Positions 7,967 through 17,199 of a DNA stretch of 64,000 bases are shown here, piece by piece. The translations under genes and the position numbers were made by a program. This DNA is from Candidatus Solibacter sp. (GTDB taxonomy: Bacteria > Acidobacteriota > Terriglobia > Bryobacterales > Bryobacteraceae): contig PNKE01000032.1 in the NCBI GenBank assembly GCA_013822245.1, positions 62,001 through 126,000 of the forward strand, read 5' to 3'. The notes below the pieces were generated by a model. It made no database searches. It was not told the DNA's origin and saw only the letters and a program-made list of their open reading frames with translations. Position 1 is the first letter of the stretch. The number at the start of each line of letters is the position of its first letter.

Positions 7967-10900
7967 CTATTTCGGCTCCGGCGTACGGCCCGTTGTCCAG
8001 GGCACGCCCGCGGCGTCCATGTCCTGCTCGAATTTTTTCAACTCGTCGATCAGCGCCTTCAGTTTCGGCTGCTCGACGGCAAACTCCTCGCCCGCGATCC
8101 GGAGGTTGGCCTCCATCGTGCCCGTCGGACGGCCCAGCGACGAACGCGAACCAAAGCCCGCGGAACTGATCCGCGAGGAAATCGACGACGGCGATCCCGA
8201 TTCGAGCCCGTGCAGAGTCTCGTCGCCTCGCATCGCGCGCAGGATGGCGGTGATGCGAGCGGCCAGGCTCGACGCCTGCTCCATGAACCTGGCATCAGCC
8301 GGCGAATCGACAAGCGCGCGTTTGATCGCCTCGATCCGTGTCCTGGCCGTGCTGGCCTGCTCCATGGCGCCTGTCAGCGCCCGCTGCATCTTCAGCGCGC
8401 GGGCCTGGAACCCGGCAGCCGCTTTGCGGTCGGCTTCGGTGATCTGCGCGGCCGGGTCCATCTCGACGGTGAAGTTCTGCTCTCCGGGCAGTGCCGTCAT
8501 CACTCCGCCCACCCGCTTTGCCAGGCTTACCTTGTAGATTCCCGGATTCACAAACGCGCCGCCGGCCCCGAATGCCGCGGCCGATGGATCGTCGTCGGAA
8601 GAACGCCTGCCGCCGCCCTCGCCGGCCGATACCGCCGGACCGCGCAGGTTCCAATGGATGCGGTGGATGCCCTTGCCCGTGGGACCGGTCAGGCGCTTCA
8701 CGGCCTTGCCCGATGCGTCGGAAATCGTCAGCAGGATCTGCGGCGCCTCTTCGTCGGCCTCGGCGGTCAATTCGGCGGGCGACGGATAGCCGGCCGGTTT
8801 CTTGTCCTTTTCAGCCTGCCGGGCGGCGTCCTGGCGGATCTGGCGCTTCGACTTCAGACCGTCCTTCAGCCAGTAGGTGATCGCCGCGCCATAGGGCGGG
8901 TTTTCGCCCATCCAATACTGTTCGCCCTGCGTACCGCGGGAGCGTCCGGAGTCGGGATAGTAGATGGCAGCCTTCTTCACGGGGAAGACGTGAGCGTCCT
9001 TGTTCGCCACTTCGGGCGTGAACCCGCGCAGCGGCGTGTAGTCGTCCAGGACATAAAAGCCGCGGCCGAACGTCGCCAGCACCAGATCGTTCTCACGAGC
9101 CTGGATTGCCAGATCGCGCACCGGAATCACCGGCAGGTTGTTGCGCAGGCGGATCCACTTCTGGCCGCCGCCGGTTGTGACGAACAACCCGAATTCGGTC
9201 CCCACGAACAGCAGGTTCGGATTCACATGGTCCTCGGCGAAGCCCAGCGCCGGACCGTTCGCCGGCAGATCGCCGGAGATCGATGTCCACGACTTGCCGC
9301 GGTCGCCGGACCGGAAAACGTACGGCTTGTAGTCGCCGTTCTTGTGATTGTCAAACAGCGCGTAGACCACGTTCGCATCATGCTTGGATGCAGCGATCCG
9401 CTGGACGTAAACGCCTATCGGGCCGATGGCGGACAGGTCCGGCAGACCGTCGATCTTCTCGACTTTGCGCCACGTCTTGCCGCCGTTTTCCGACACGCTG
9501 ATGAGCCCGTCGTCCGAACCCGTATAGAGCAGCCCCTCGGCTTTGGGCGATTCGCTCACCGCCGTCAGGTTTCCAAAGGTTGAAGTTGACGCGTGCTTCA
9601 GCAACGCCTCGGGCGGCCAGATCCGGCCCATGACGGGCAGCAGGTCGCGGTTGACGTTGCGCGTCAGATCGCCCGACACGGCCGTCCACGAACTGCCGCG
9701 GTCGTCGGAACGTAGAAGCCGGTTGGCGCCGAAATAGAGCCGCGACGGGCTGTGCGGCGAGATGATGTAAGGCGACTCCCAGTTGAAGCGCAGAGCCGGT
9801 TCGCCCTTGCCCTCCACCGGCTTGATCGGCGTGCGCTCGCTGGTGCGGCGGTTCAGCCGGACCAGCCCGCCGTATTGCGATTCGGCGTAGACGATATCGG
9901 GGTTGGTTGGGTCGATGCGCGAGACGAAGCCGTCGCCGCCGGTGACGATGAACCAGTCTGCGTTCGATGAGCCTTGCAGACGCATCATGCGCGACGGGCC
10001 GCCGAGCGTCGAGTTGTCCTGCGTGCCGCCGTAGATGTTGTAAATGGGCGAGGCGTTATCCACCTCCACGTTGTAGAACTGCGTCACCGAAAGGTTGGTG
10101 ATGTGGCGCCAGACCGCCCCGCGGTCCCAGGTTTCGTAGAGCCCGCCGTCGCAGCCCGCCAGGATGTGCTCGGAGTCATCCGGGTCGATCCAGTAGACGT
10201 GGTTGTCGACGTGCTTGCTGCGTTCGCCCACCATGCGCCACGTCCTGCCGCCATCGTCGGAGACGCGGACATAGACGTCCTGCAGGTAGACGCGCTCGGC
10301 CACATTCGGATCCGGCGTGACGCTCAGGTAGTACATCGGCAGGCCCGCATAGGTATCACGCCGCTCCCAGCTTTCGCCGGAGTCAAGCGACCGGAAGACG
10401 CCGCCGGCGCCGCCCGCGGCTTCCACCCGCGCGTAGACAAGCCCGCGCTGCGCCTTCGAAAACGCCAGCCCGATGCGGCCGAGTTCGCCGCCCGGCAGTC
10501 CGGTGCGGACCTTCTTGAACGTCGCGCCGGCGTCGGTGGATTTGTACAGCGCCGACTCGGGTCCGCCGTGGATCAGCGTCCAGACATGACGCCGCCGCTG
10601 GTGCGCCGACGCCAGAATCACATCTGAGTCGAACGGATCCATGGCGACATCGGCGACGCCGGTGTTCGCCGAGATATCGAGGATCTTCTTCCAGCTCTTG
10701 CCGCCGTCGGTGGTCTTGTAAAGGCCGCGATCGCCGCCCGCGGACCATAGCGGGCCATAGGCGGCGACGTAGACGACATCGGTGTCGCGCGGGTCGATCA
10801 TGATGCGGCCGATGTGTTCGGACGTTTTCAGGCCCATGTTGCGCCACGTCCGCCCGCCGTCGTCGGAGCGGTAGACGCCGTCGCCGTAGCCCACCGAGCG

Positions 10901-11218
10901 CTGGTTATTGGATTCCCCCGAGCCGATCCAGATAGTGTTCGGGTTCTTCGGATCCATCGCCAGCGCGCCCACCGAATAGGAGCCTTCGTTCTGGAACACG
11001 GGCGTCCAGGTGGCGCCCGCGTTGGTGGTCTTCCACACGCCGCCCGAGGCCACGGCGACATACCAGGTGGCCTTGTGCGCCGGATCGACGGCGATATCGA
11101 CGATGCGCCCGGACATCAGCGCCGGGCCGACGGCGCGCAGCCTGAAGCCGGCGAAGTCTTCCGCCGTCTGGGCAAGCAGCGCGGCCCCCAGCAGGGACAG
11201 GAGAATGAGTTTGCGCAT
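7967..11218 (-). CDS. secreted VPS10/sortilin-type BNR beta-propeller protein
   Basis: A 1083-residue protein with a signal peptide (cleavage near residue 16-18) followed by many BNR/Asp-box repeats (SxDxGxTW pattern, e.g. TTNAGATW, SDDGGRTW, TTDGGKSW, SLDSGESW) over residues 30-720, the fold of sortilin and of bacterial glycosyl-hydrolase-type propellers. The C-terminal 330 residues are a separate, partly helical region. Such proteins are abundant in Acidobacteria and Bacteroidetes; no catalytic residues for sialidase activity can be assigned, so a binding role outside the cytoplasm is as likely as an enzymatic one. AAAGGAG five bases before the ATG fixes the start. The STAS gene ends 16 bp upstream. 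Confidence 0.85.
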   Translation of the reverse strand: MRKLILLSLLGAALLAQTAEDFAGFRLRAVGPALMSGRIVDIAVDPAHKATWYVAVASGGVWKTTNAGATWTPVFQNEGSYSVGALAMDPKNPNTIWIGSGESNNQRSVGYGDGVYRSDDGGRTWRNMGLKTSEHIGRIMIDPRDTDVVYVAAYGPLWSAGGDRGLYKTTDGGKSWKKILDISANTGVADVAMDPFDSDVILASAHQRRRHVWTLIHGGPESALYKSTDAGATFKKVRTGLPGGELGRIGLAFSKAQRGLVYARVEAAGGAGGVFRSLDSGESWERRDTYAGLPMYYLSVTPDPNVAERVYLQDVYVRVSDDGGRTWRMVGERSKHVDNHVYWIDPDDSEHILAGCDGGLYETWDRGAVWRHITNLSVTQFYNVEVDNASPIYNIYGGTQDNSTLGGPSRMMRLQGSSNADWFIVTGGDGFVSRIDPTNPDIVYAESQYGGLVRLNRRTSERTPIKPVEGKGEPALRFNWESPYIISPHSPSRLYFGANRLLRSDDRGSSWTAVSGDLTRNVNRDLLPVMGRIWPPEALLKHASTSTFGNLTAVSESPKAEGLLYTGSDDGLISVSENGGKTWRKVEKIDGLPDLSAIGPIGVYVQRIAASKHDANVVYALFDNHKNGDYKPYVFRSGDRGKSWTSISGDLPANGPALGFAEDHVNPNLLFVGTEFGLFVTTGGGQKWIRLRNNLPVIPVRDLAIQARENDLVLATFGRGFYVLDDYTPLRGFTPEVANKDAHVFPVKKAAIYYPDSGRSRGTQGEQYWMGENPPYGAAITYWLKDGLKSKRQIRQDAARQAEKDKKPAGYPSPAELTAEADEEAPQILLTISDASGKAVKRLTGPTGKGIHRIHWNLRGPAVSAGEGGGRRSSDDDPSAAAFGAGGAFVNPGIYKVSLAKRVGGVMTALPGEQNFTVEMDPAAQITEADRKAAAGFQARALKMQRALTGAMEQASTARTRIEAIKRALVDSPADARFMEQASSLAARITAILRAMRGDETLHGLESGSPSSISSRISSAGFGSRSSLGRPTGTMEANLRIAGEEFAVEQPKLKALIDELKKFEQDMDAAGVPWTTGRTPEPK

Positions 11219-11234
11219 GGGACTCCTTTGCGGG

Positions 11235-11576
11235 CTAGAAAGCGGCGAGCGCTTCCGCTTCGGTCGTGTGGACTTTGAAAACGGTCGACAGTCGGGTGAG
11301 GTGCAGGAGCTTCATGATCTTCTCGGTCGGGCGGATCAGCTTGATCTTCGCCCCGCTGGAGAAGGCCAGCGAATGGGCGCCGACGATCTCGCCGATGCCG
11401 GAACTATCCAGGTGCCCGACGCCGGCCAGGTCGACGCAGATCTTCTTCGCGCCGCCCTGGATCAGCTCGCGCATGGCGTTGCGGAAGCTGGTGGACGTCT
11501 CGCCCAGCCGCAGGTCGCCCGCCAGCATGAGGATGGTGACTTCGCCAACGTTCCGTGTCTCTATCGCCAATGACAT
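11235..11576 (-). CDS. STAS-domain anti-sigma-factor antagonist (SpoIIAA/RsbV-like)
   Basis: A 113-residue single-domain STAS protein. The conserved phosphorylation loop DSSGIGE is at about residues 56-62; the central serine is the residue phosphorylated by an anti-sigma kinase in SpoIIAA/RsbV. Such proteins free a sigma factor or act in other partner-switching modules. No anti-sigma kinase or phosphatase gene is nearby, so the partner must be encoded elsewhere. It lies 50 bp downstream of hpnD and 16 bp upstream of the VPS10 gene and may be read through from the hopanoid operon. No clear ribosome binding site. Confidence 0.88.
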   Translation of the reverse strand: MSLAIETRNVGEVTILMLAGDLRLGETSTSFRNAMRELIQGGAKKICVDLAGVGHLDSSGIGEIVGAHSLAFSSGAKIKLIRPTEKIMKLLHLTRLSTVFKVHTTEAEALAAF

Positions 11577-11626
11577 AGCAGTGAGAAGAACTCAGTTTAT
11601 CGCGGAAACCAGGCTCGGAGGGCAAC

Positions 11627-12454
11627 TCAGGCGCGAAACCGGCTCTCGAACAGAATCCTGGCCTTCTCCCAGTTTGACAGCCGGATGCGCCGCGAAAGCA
11701 CGTCATAGCCCGATTCATCGATCCGCTTCAGCAGCCGGCTGTAGATCTCGATCAGCGCCCACAGCGATGCCCGGGAGTCGCGGTGCATCATCCCGGCGAG
11801 CGGGCGCGCTTCGTCGTAAGAGGCTCGGGCGCGCGCGCCGTAATGCGTTAGCAACCGCCGCAGTTCGGGCGTGTCCTGATCCAATCGCGTGACGCCAAAC
11901 CGCCGCAGATCATCCTGAGGAAAATAGACGCGGCCCATCGCCTGATCTTCGCCGGCGTCGCGGATGATGTTGGTCAACTGGAACGCGATGCCGCACTTTT
12001 CGGCCAGCGCGGGCGCCGACGGGTCCTCGAACTCGAAGATGTGGATGATGGTCAGCCCGACCACCGACGCCACCAGATAACAGTAGCGGTAGAGTTCGTC
12101 GAACGTCTCGAAGACGTGCGCCGTGAGGTCGCTCTGGACGCCGTCGATCATCTCGTGCAGGTAGCGGTGAGGGATGCGGAAGCGTTCCACGGCATCGAGC
12201 AGCGCCGGCCAGAGTGGGTGCGCGGCGGGGGCGCCGTTCAGCGTTCGGTCAAGATCGGCGCGCCAGGCGGCCATCGCCTCGGCCGATGCGCGCGGACCGT
12301 CTGAAAGGTCGTCGCACTCGCGCATGAAGGCGTAGACCGCGCACATCGCCCGGCGCTTGTGGCGCGGCAGCAGCACGAACGACCAGTAGAAATTCTTCGC
12401 CCTGGCGCGGGCCACCGCGGTGCAGTGTCCGTAGGATGACTCCAGCGTCGTCAT
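11627..12454 (-). CDS. hpnD: squalene synthase HpnD (presqualene diphosphate synthase)
   Basis: A 275-residue squalene/phytoene synthase. The two Asp-rich Mg-diphosphate motifs are visible: DDLSD (residues 48-52) and RDAGED near residues 185-190 followed by RVYFP. In the three-enzyme bacterial route, HpnD joins two farnesyl diphosphates to presqualene diphosphate. The ATG overlaps the hpnC stop (TTATGA), which sets the start; an open frame extending far upstream of it is hpnC in another frame. HpnE, which reduces hydroxysqualene to squalene, is not in the window. Confidence 0.9.
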   Translation of the reverse strand: MTTLESSYGHCTAVARARAKNFYWSFVLLPRHKRRAMCAVYAFMRECDDLSDGPRASAEAMAAWRADLDRTLNGAPAAHPLWPALLDAVERFRIPHRYLHEMIDGVQSDLTAHVFETFDELYRYCYLVASVVGLTIIHIFEFEDPSAPALAEKCGIAFQLTNIIRDAGEDQAMGRVYFPQDDLRRFGVTRLDQDTPELRRLLTHYGARARASYDEARPLAGMMHRDSRASLWALIEIYSRLLKRIDESGYDVLSRRIRLSNWEKARILFESRFRA

Positions 12455-13362
12455 AAGGCAAAAGCAATGCGGGCCAGGCTGCGGACAAGCAGCACGGCGC
12501 GTTCGGTCTTCGAAATCGATGGGCGCCTGGAAAGCACATCGTAGCGCTGGCGGCGGATCTTGTCGAGCACCCTCATGCCGCCGCGCGAGAACAGATCGAT
12601 GTCCAGCGCCAGCCGTTTGTCGAGCATCTTCACCAGCGGCAGGCCGGTTTCGAACAGGCCCTGAGCGTAGTCGGCGGCCTCCTTCATCAGCGCGGCAAAC
12701 TCCGGCGTATACTCCCGGCGGTAAAGCTGAGGGACCGTGTAGCCGTGCTTGCCGAACAGGTCGAGCGGCAGGTAGACGCGGTCCTTTAGCAAATCCACCG
12801 GGACGTCCTGCCAGAAGTTGGCCAGTTGCAGCGCCGTGCAGGTGGCGTCGGACAGCCGGAAGCGCTCTTCGTCGCGATAGCCGCAGAGCATCAGCACCAG
12901 ACGGCCCACCGGGTTGGCGGAGTTGACGCAGTAAGCCAGCACATCGTCCCAGTCCTGGTAGCGCGTCTGCGTCTGGTCCTGGATGAATGCGTCCAGCAGG
13001 TTGTCGAACGGATCGATCGGGATGCGGTGCTTCTCCACCGTCCGCGCCAGCGCCACAAAGACCGGATGCGAAGGCGCGTGTCCGGCATACATAGCCCGCA
13101 GCAGCCCCCGCCACCAGTCGAGCAGTTTCAGCGATTTCTCGGTGGAGCCGGTTTCGTCGCCCAGGTCGTCCGACCAGCGGCAATACGAATACACGTTGAA
13201 GAAGTCCTGGTGCAGGCGCTTGGGCAGGAAGAGGCTGACGACGTGGAAGTTCTCGTAATGGTGGGTGGCCAGCCAGCGTGTGTACTCCAACGACTCATCG
13301 ACGGACCAGGCCCGCTGCACCATCTGGGGATCGGCAAGAAAATCGATTGGCTGACGGAACAC
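12451..13362 (-). CDS. hpnC: squalene synthase HpnC (hydroxysqualene synthase)
   Basis: A 303-residue member of the squalene/phytoene synthase family, distinct from hpnD downstream. Motif one is WSDDLGDE (63-70) and motif two is the FWQDVPVD stretch near 183-190 followed by RVYLP. HpnC converts presqualene diphosphate to hydroxysqualene. The start is a GTG 15 bp after the stop of the upstream zinc dehydrogenase. The HpnC versus HpnD assignment rests on gene order and on resemblance (HpnC-type opening with an RAW...YCRWSDD pattern), so exchange of labels is possible but less likely. Confidence 0.87.
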   Translation of the reverse strand: MFRQPIDFLADPQMVQRAWSVDESLEYTRWLATHHYENFHVVSLFLPKRLHQDFFNVYSYCRWSDDLGDETGSTEKSLKLLDWWRGLLRAMYAGHAPSHPVFVALARTVEKHRIPIDPFDNLLDAFIQDQTQTRYQDWDDVLAYCVNSANPVGRLVLMLCGYRDEERFRLSDATCTALQLANFWQDVPVDLLKDRVYLPLDLFGKHGYTVPQLYRREYTPEFAALMKEAADYAQGLFETGLPLVKMLDKRLALDIDLFSRGGMRVLDKIRRQRYDVLSRRPSISKTERAVLLVRSLARIAFAL

Positions 13363-13377
13363 CGGATGCGCCCGCGG

Positions 13378-14418
13378 CTAGGGGATGATGGCCGTCTTCA
13401 TGTGGCCGTTGTGACTCATCAAATGCCGCATGACGTCGAGCAGGTTCTCCAGCGGCTCTTCCCTGTTGATGAAATCGTCGGCCGTGACGTGGCGGTGGGA
13501 GACGATGTCGAGCGCCTTGCGGATGTAGGCCGGCGTGTGGTGGAAGCTCGCCAGGCACGTCAGCTCGGAGTAGTGCAGCAGCGACGTTTCCAGGTTCACC
13601 CGCGTGTCGTTCGGGCATCCTCCGAAAAAGTTCACCACGCCGCCGCGGCGCAGAAGTTTCACCGACAGTTCCCAGGTCTCGGGATTGCCCACCGCTTCGA
13701 TCACGATGTCGGCGCCGTGGCCGCCGGTCAGCTTCCGGATCTGACGCACCACTTCATCGTCGTTGGTGTTGATCAGCGCATCGTCGGCGCCCATGCGCAG
13801 GGCGCGGTCCAATTGCGCGGTCCGGCGTCCCAGCGCGATCACCCGGCAGCCGTACACCTTCGCCAGCCTGACAAACATCATCCCGATCGGCCCTTGTCCG
13901 ATCACCACCAGGTTGTCGCCCGGCTTCGGCCTGGAATCCTCCAGCCCCTTCAACACGCACGCCAGCGGCTCAACCAGCGCGGCGTCCTGGTAGCCCAGAT
14001 GCGGCGGGATCTCGTACAGGTTTCTTTGAACGATGCGCGCCGGTACCCGCAGGTATTCGGCATAGGCCCCGTTGTTGAACAGCAGGTCTTCGCACAGGTT
14101 CTCCGAGCCGCGCCGGCAGTAGAAGCAGTTCAAGCAGGGCGCCGAATTTGCCGCCACCACCCGCTGCCCCACACGGAAGCTGTCCACATGCTCGCCCACG
14201 GCGACGATATCGCCCGCGAACTCATGCCCGTAAAGCGCAGGCGGAACGATCATCCGGGCGTGATACCCGCGCCGGAAAACCTTGACGTCGGTGCCGCACG
14301 TCAGCGCCGTGCGGACACGCACCAGCACATCCCCCGGATCCAGCTTCGGTATGGCTACTCTCTCTACGCGGACCTGTTCCTTCCCGTAGAGCACCGCAGC
14401 CAGCATTTCGGTGTTCAC
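13378..14418 (-). CDS. zinc-dependent medium-chain dehydrogenase (MDR) of the hopanoid operon, copy 2
   Basis: A 346-residue MDR-superfamily dehydrogenase. Seen: catalytic-zinc region with CGTD (residue 41 onward) and GHEF, structural-zinc cysteines in CxxCxxC plus a fourth Cys (CLNCFYC...ENLC, about 93-108), and a Rossmann nucleotide motif GQGPIG (about 173-178). The start is a GTG abutting the stop of the upstream paralog (TAAGTG), backed by AGAGGA eight bases before it; an ATG four codons on lacks such a site. The substrate is not determinable; operon context suggests oxidation or reduction of a hopanoid or isoprenoid alcohol. Confidence 0.83.
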   Translation of the reverse strand: MNTEMLAAVLYGKEQVRVERVAIPKLDPGDVLVRVRTALTCGTDVKVFRRGYHARMIVPPALYGHEFAGDIVAVGEHVDSFRVGQRVVAANSAPCLNCFYCRRGSENLCEDLLFNNGAYAEYLRVPARIVQRNLYEIPPHLGYQDAALVEPLACVLKGLEDSRPKPGDNLVVIGQGPIGMMFVRLAKVYGCRVIALGRRTAQLDRALRMGADDALINTNDDEVVRQIRKLTGGHGADIVIEAVGNPETWELSVKLLRRGGVVNFFGGCPNDTRVNLETSLLHYSELTCLASFHHTPAYIRKALDIVSHRHVTADDFINREEPLENLLDVMRHLMSHNGHMKTAIIP

Positions 14419-15474
14419 TTACGATGTCCTCTGTGGCTGAACCATGATTTTCAGCGATTTGCCATCCGGATGCAATGCCATCCGAATTCCTTCATTAATC
14501 TTATCAAGGCCGAGCGTGTGGCTCACCAGATCCGCCACCGGCAGTTCGCCGCTGAAAACCAGCCGGGCCGATTCCGCCTGCAAGTCCGCCGACGCCGAAT
14601 AAACACCGATCAGCATTCGCTCATCCTTGCAGATGTCCGCTCCCGACAACTCGATCCTTTCAGTATCCGAAGTCTGAGCGAAAAGTAAAATCTTCGCCCC
14701 CGGCCTCGACGCCCTGAGCGCCTCCTCGACGATACCCGGCGCCGTCGCCGCCACGAACACCTGATCCGCGCCGCGCCCTTCCGTCATCGGTTTCACCAGC
14801 CCGGCGACGTCGGTCGTGCGCGGATCAACGGCCTCGGAAGCGCCGAACCTGCGCGCCAGCGCCAGCCGCCCTTCCATCGTGTCGGTGGCGACGATCCGCG
14901 CGCCGGTCCGCTTCACCAGCATCGTGAAGATCAGCCCGATCGGCCCCTGCCCCTGGATCAGCACCGTATCGCCGGGCCGCGGGTCCATCTCCGCCACCGC
15001 CTTATGGCAGGTGTTCACCGGTTCGACGAAACTGGCCGCTTCATAGCAAACCCCATCCGGGATCAACTCCACCCCATCGCGCACAATCCAGTCCATAATC
15101 CGGATGTACTGCGAGAATCCGCCGCCGGCTGGCTCGAAGCCGGCCGTGATGCCCACCTTCTTATAGCCCGCGCACTGGGCGTAGAGCTTCCGGTCGCAAT
15201 AGAAACAGTTGCGGCACGGGATGTGATGGAACGCCACCACCCGGTCGCCCACCTTGAACTTCTCCACGCCCGCCCCCACCTTCGCCACCTCGCCCGCCGT
15301 CTCGTGGCCGTACACCCGCGGCGGCGGCAACAGGTCATGCTCCACCTTCTTCAGGTCCGTGTGGCAGATCCCGCACGCATGAACCTTCACCAGGAGTTCG
15401 CCGGGTCCGATCTCCGGCACGGGAATCTGCCGCACCTCAAGCCGCCCGTTGCCGGTGTAGACGGCGGCCCTCAT
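14419..15474 (-). CDS. zinc-dependent medium-chain dehydrogenase (MDR) of the hopanoid operon, copy 1
   Basis: A 351-residue paralog of the next gene, with the catalytic-zinc motif CGICHTD (residues 34-40), GHE (about 56-58), structural-zinc cysteines (CRNCFYC...QC) and the Rossmann motif GQGPIG. I start it at the ATG giving MRAAVYTG, the standard MDR opening, 16 bp after the phosphorylase stop; the frame is open much further upstream but that part is antisense-like Arg/Trp-rich translation. Two consecutive MDRs between hpnG and hpnC are unusual compared with the textbook hopanoid gene set, so they may carry out a lineage-specific tailoring step. Confidence 0.83.
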   Translation of the reverse strand: MRAAVYTGNGRLEVRQIPVPEIGPGELLVKVHACGICHTDLKKVEHDLLPPPRVYGHETAGEVAKVGAGVEKFKVGDRVVAFHHIPCRNCFYCDRKLYAQCAGYKKVGITAGFEPAGGGFSQYIRIMDWIVRDGVELIPDGVCYEAASFVEPVNTCHKAVAEMDPRPGDTVLIQGQGPIGLIFTMLVKRTGARIVATDTMEGRLALARRFGASEAVDPRTTDVAGLVKPMTEGRGADQVFVAATAPGIVEEALRASRPGAKILLFAQTSDTERIELSGADICKDERMLIGVYSASADLQAESARLVFSGELPVADLVSHTLGLDKINEGIRMALHPDGKSLKIMVQPQRTS

Positions 15475-15490
15475 GGCGGAAGGGATCGGT

Positions 15491-16201
15491 TCAGAACTTA
15501 CAGTGGACAAGGTAGTCTCCCAAAATGCGAGATGCCCGCTTGCTGTCGGCGCCGAGTCTGAGCAGCCCCCGGAACGACGACGGACGAGCCAGTGCCGCGC
15601 CCAGGATACGCCCCCGCAGGAAACGGCCCGACGGCGCGCGGTAAAGATTGAAATCAATCGGAAGCGTGTCATGCGCCGAATCGCTGACCACGCGAATGCA
15701 GTAGAACGGAATCCCAGCCTCGCCCGCCACCCTGGCCACCGCCGCGGCTTCCATCTCCACGGCCCTGGCGCCAAGCGAACGGTACAGTGACTGCTTCTCT
15801 TCGGACGTAATCACCACCCGGTCCCTCGAAAGCAGCGCGCCAGCCTGCATCTCGCCGATCCCGGCTTCGATCCGGCATGCGCTCCAGCGGTCGTCGCCCT
15901 CGCCGATGACCGTGTCGGCCTGGAAAATGTCTCCGGCCTTCAGCGCCGGGTCCAGCGCCCCGCAGTACCCGGCCGAAACCAGCACGGCCGGCCTGCCCGA
16001 TTCCATCGCCGCCTGGGCGGCGGCCGCCGCCCGTCCTGGCCCCGGACCGTCGGCCACCAGCAACCACTCGCGGCCGGCGATGCCAGCCCTGCACGCATAC
16101 GCCGCCTCTGTCCGCACCGCTTCCACCGAAGTGGCGTGGGCCAGCAGCCCCGAAAACTCCCGGCTCATCGCCGCAATCACCGCAATCGGCTGATTACTCA
16201 T
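15491..16201 (-). CDS. hpnG: HpnG-like hopanoid-associated nucleoside phosphorylase
   Basis: About 236 residues of the MTA/SAH nucleosidase-phosphorylase fold. The family signature is the VEMEAAAVARVA stretch (Glu-Met-Glu near residue 130-145) and SAGYCGAL earlier. HpnG removes adenine from adenosylhopane, the product of HpnH, giving ribosylhopane (or its phosphate). The start ATG (MSNQP) overlaps the hpnA stop by 8 bp; another in-frame ATG lies two codons upstream. Sitting directly after hpnH-hpnA supports the hopanoid assignment over a general purine-salvage role. Confidence 0.82.
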   Translation of the reverse strand: MSNQPIAVIAAMSREFSGLLAHATSVEAVRTEAAYACRAGIAGREWLLVADGPGPGRAAAAAQAAMESGRPAVLVSAGYCGALDPALKAGDIFQADTVIGEGDDRWSACRIEAGIGEMQAGALLSRDRVVITSEEKQSLYRSLGARAVEMEAAAVARVAGEAGIPFYCIRVVSDSAHDTLPIDFNLYRAPSGRFLRGRILGAALARPSSFRGLLRLGADSKRASRILGDYLVHCKF

Positions 16202-17168
16202 AGCCATTCGCCTCAAACCACTCCACCGCGTTGCGCAGGCCCTTCCCGGCCGGCGACGGGTTGAATCCCAATTCCCGCCGCGCCTTCTCCGCCGACACAA
16301 ACATCCGCTTGCGCGCCATCCGCACGGCGTCAATCGGCGCCCGAGGCGGCTTTCCCGTCACGTTGGCGATCGCCGTCGAAACCACGCCCGCGCCATACGC
16401 CACCACCCACGGAATCCGCATCTTCGGCGCCGGACGTCCGCTGATCGCCGACAGCTTTTCGAAGATCTCTCCCAGCGTCAGGTTCTCGCTGCCCAGGATG
16501 TAGCGCTCGCCCGGCTTGCCCTTTTCGCATGCCAGCCAGTGGCCTTCGGCCGTCTCGCGCGCATCCACCACGTTCAGGCCAGTGTCGAGATAGGCCGGCA
16601 TCCGGCCGCGGATGAAATCGAGGATCGTCTGCCCGGTCGGCGTCGGTTTCACGTCATGCGCGCCCACCGGCGCCGTGGGATTCACGATGACCGCCGGCAG
16701 GCCTCGCGATGCGAAATCGAGCGCCTCGCGCTCGGCGAGGAACTTCGACCGCTTGTAACTCCCCGTCATATCTTCCAGCCGGACCGGCGTTGACTCGTCT
16801 CCAAGCGAACCCTTGACCAGCCCAATACATCCAACCGTGCTTGTATAGACGATTCTATCCACTCCCGTGTTCTCGCATGCGCCAAGCAGGTTCCTTGTCC
16901 CGTCCACATTGGATCTGTACATCTCGCTTGCGTCCCTGGCCCACAACCGGTAATCGGCTGCCACATGGAAGACCAGCTCGCAGCCCGCCACGGCCCGCCG
17001 CACCGAATCCGGGTCTCGCAGGTCGCCGTGCACCTCCTCGATCTCCGGATCCGTGATCGACCCGGCCCGCCGCGCCAATCCCCGCACACGGTAGCCGCGC
17101 TCGATGAGCACGCGCGCCACGTGCCAGCCGAGGAAACCGGACGCTCCGGTCACCAGCGCCGGCCTCAC
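16194..17168 (-). CDS. hpnA: hopanoid-associated sugar epimerase HpnA
   Basis: A 324-residue NAD-dependent epimerase/dehydratase (extended short-chain dehydrogenase). Seen: the Rossmann motif TGASGFLG (residues 7-14), a Ser/Thr-Val catalytic region (STVG), and the active-site YKRSK (Tyr-x-x-x-Lys, about 137-141). HpnA is a standard partner of hpnH and hpnG in hopanoid loci and is thought to modify the side-chain sugar. The start is a GTG, 31 bp after the hpnH stop, without a clear ribosome binding site. Confidence 0.87.
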   Translation of the reverse strand: MRPALVTGASGFLGWHVARVLIERGYRVRGLARRAGSITDPEIEEVHGDLRDPDSVRRAVAGCELVFHVAADYRLWARDASEMYRSNVDGTRNLLGACENTGVDRIVYTSTVGCIGLVKGSLGDESTPVRLEDMTGSYKRSKFLAEREALDFASRGLPAVIVNPTAPVGAHDVKPTPTGQTILDFIRGRMPAYLDTGLNVVDARETAEGHWLACEKGKPGERYILGSENLTLGEIFEKLSAISGRPAPKMRIPWVVAYGAGVVSTAIANVTGKPPRAPIDAVRMARKRMFVSAEKARRELGFNPSPAGKGLRNAVEWFEANGYE

Positions 17169-17199
17169 CGGGGCCCGCCCGCGCGATGCTCTTCGCGCC

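Noticed and set aside
12455-13183. N-terminal extension of the hpnD frame
   Set aside because: This part lies over hpnC in another frame; the ATG at the hpnC stop is the natural start.
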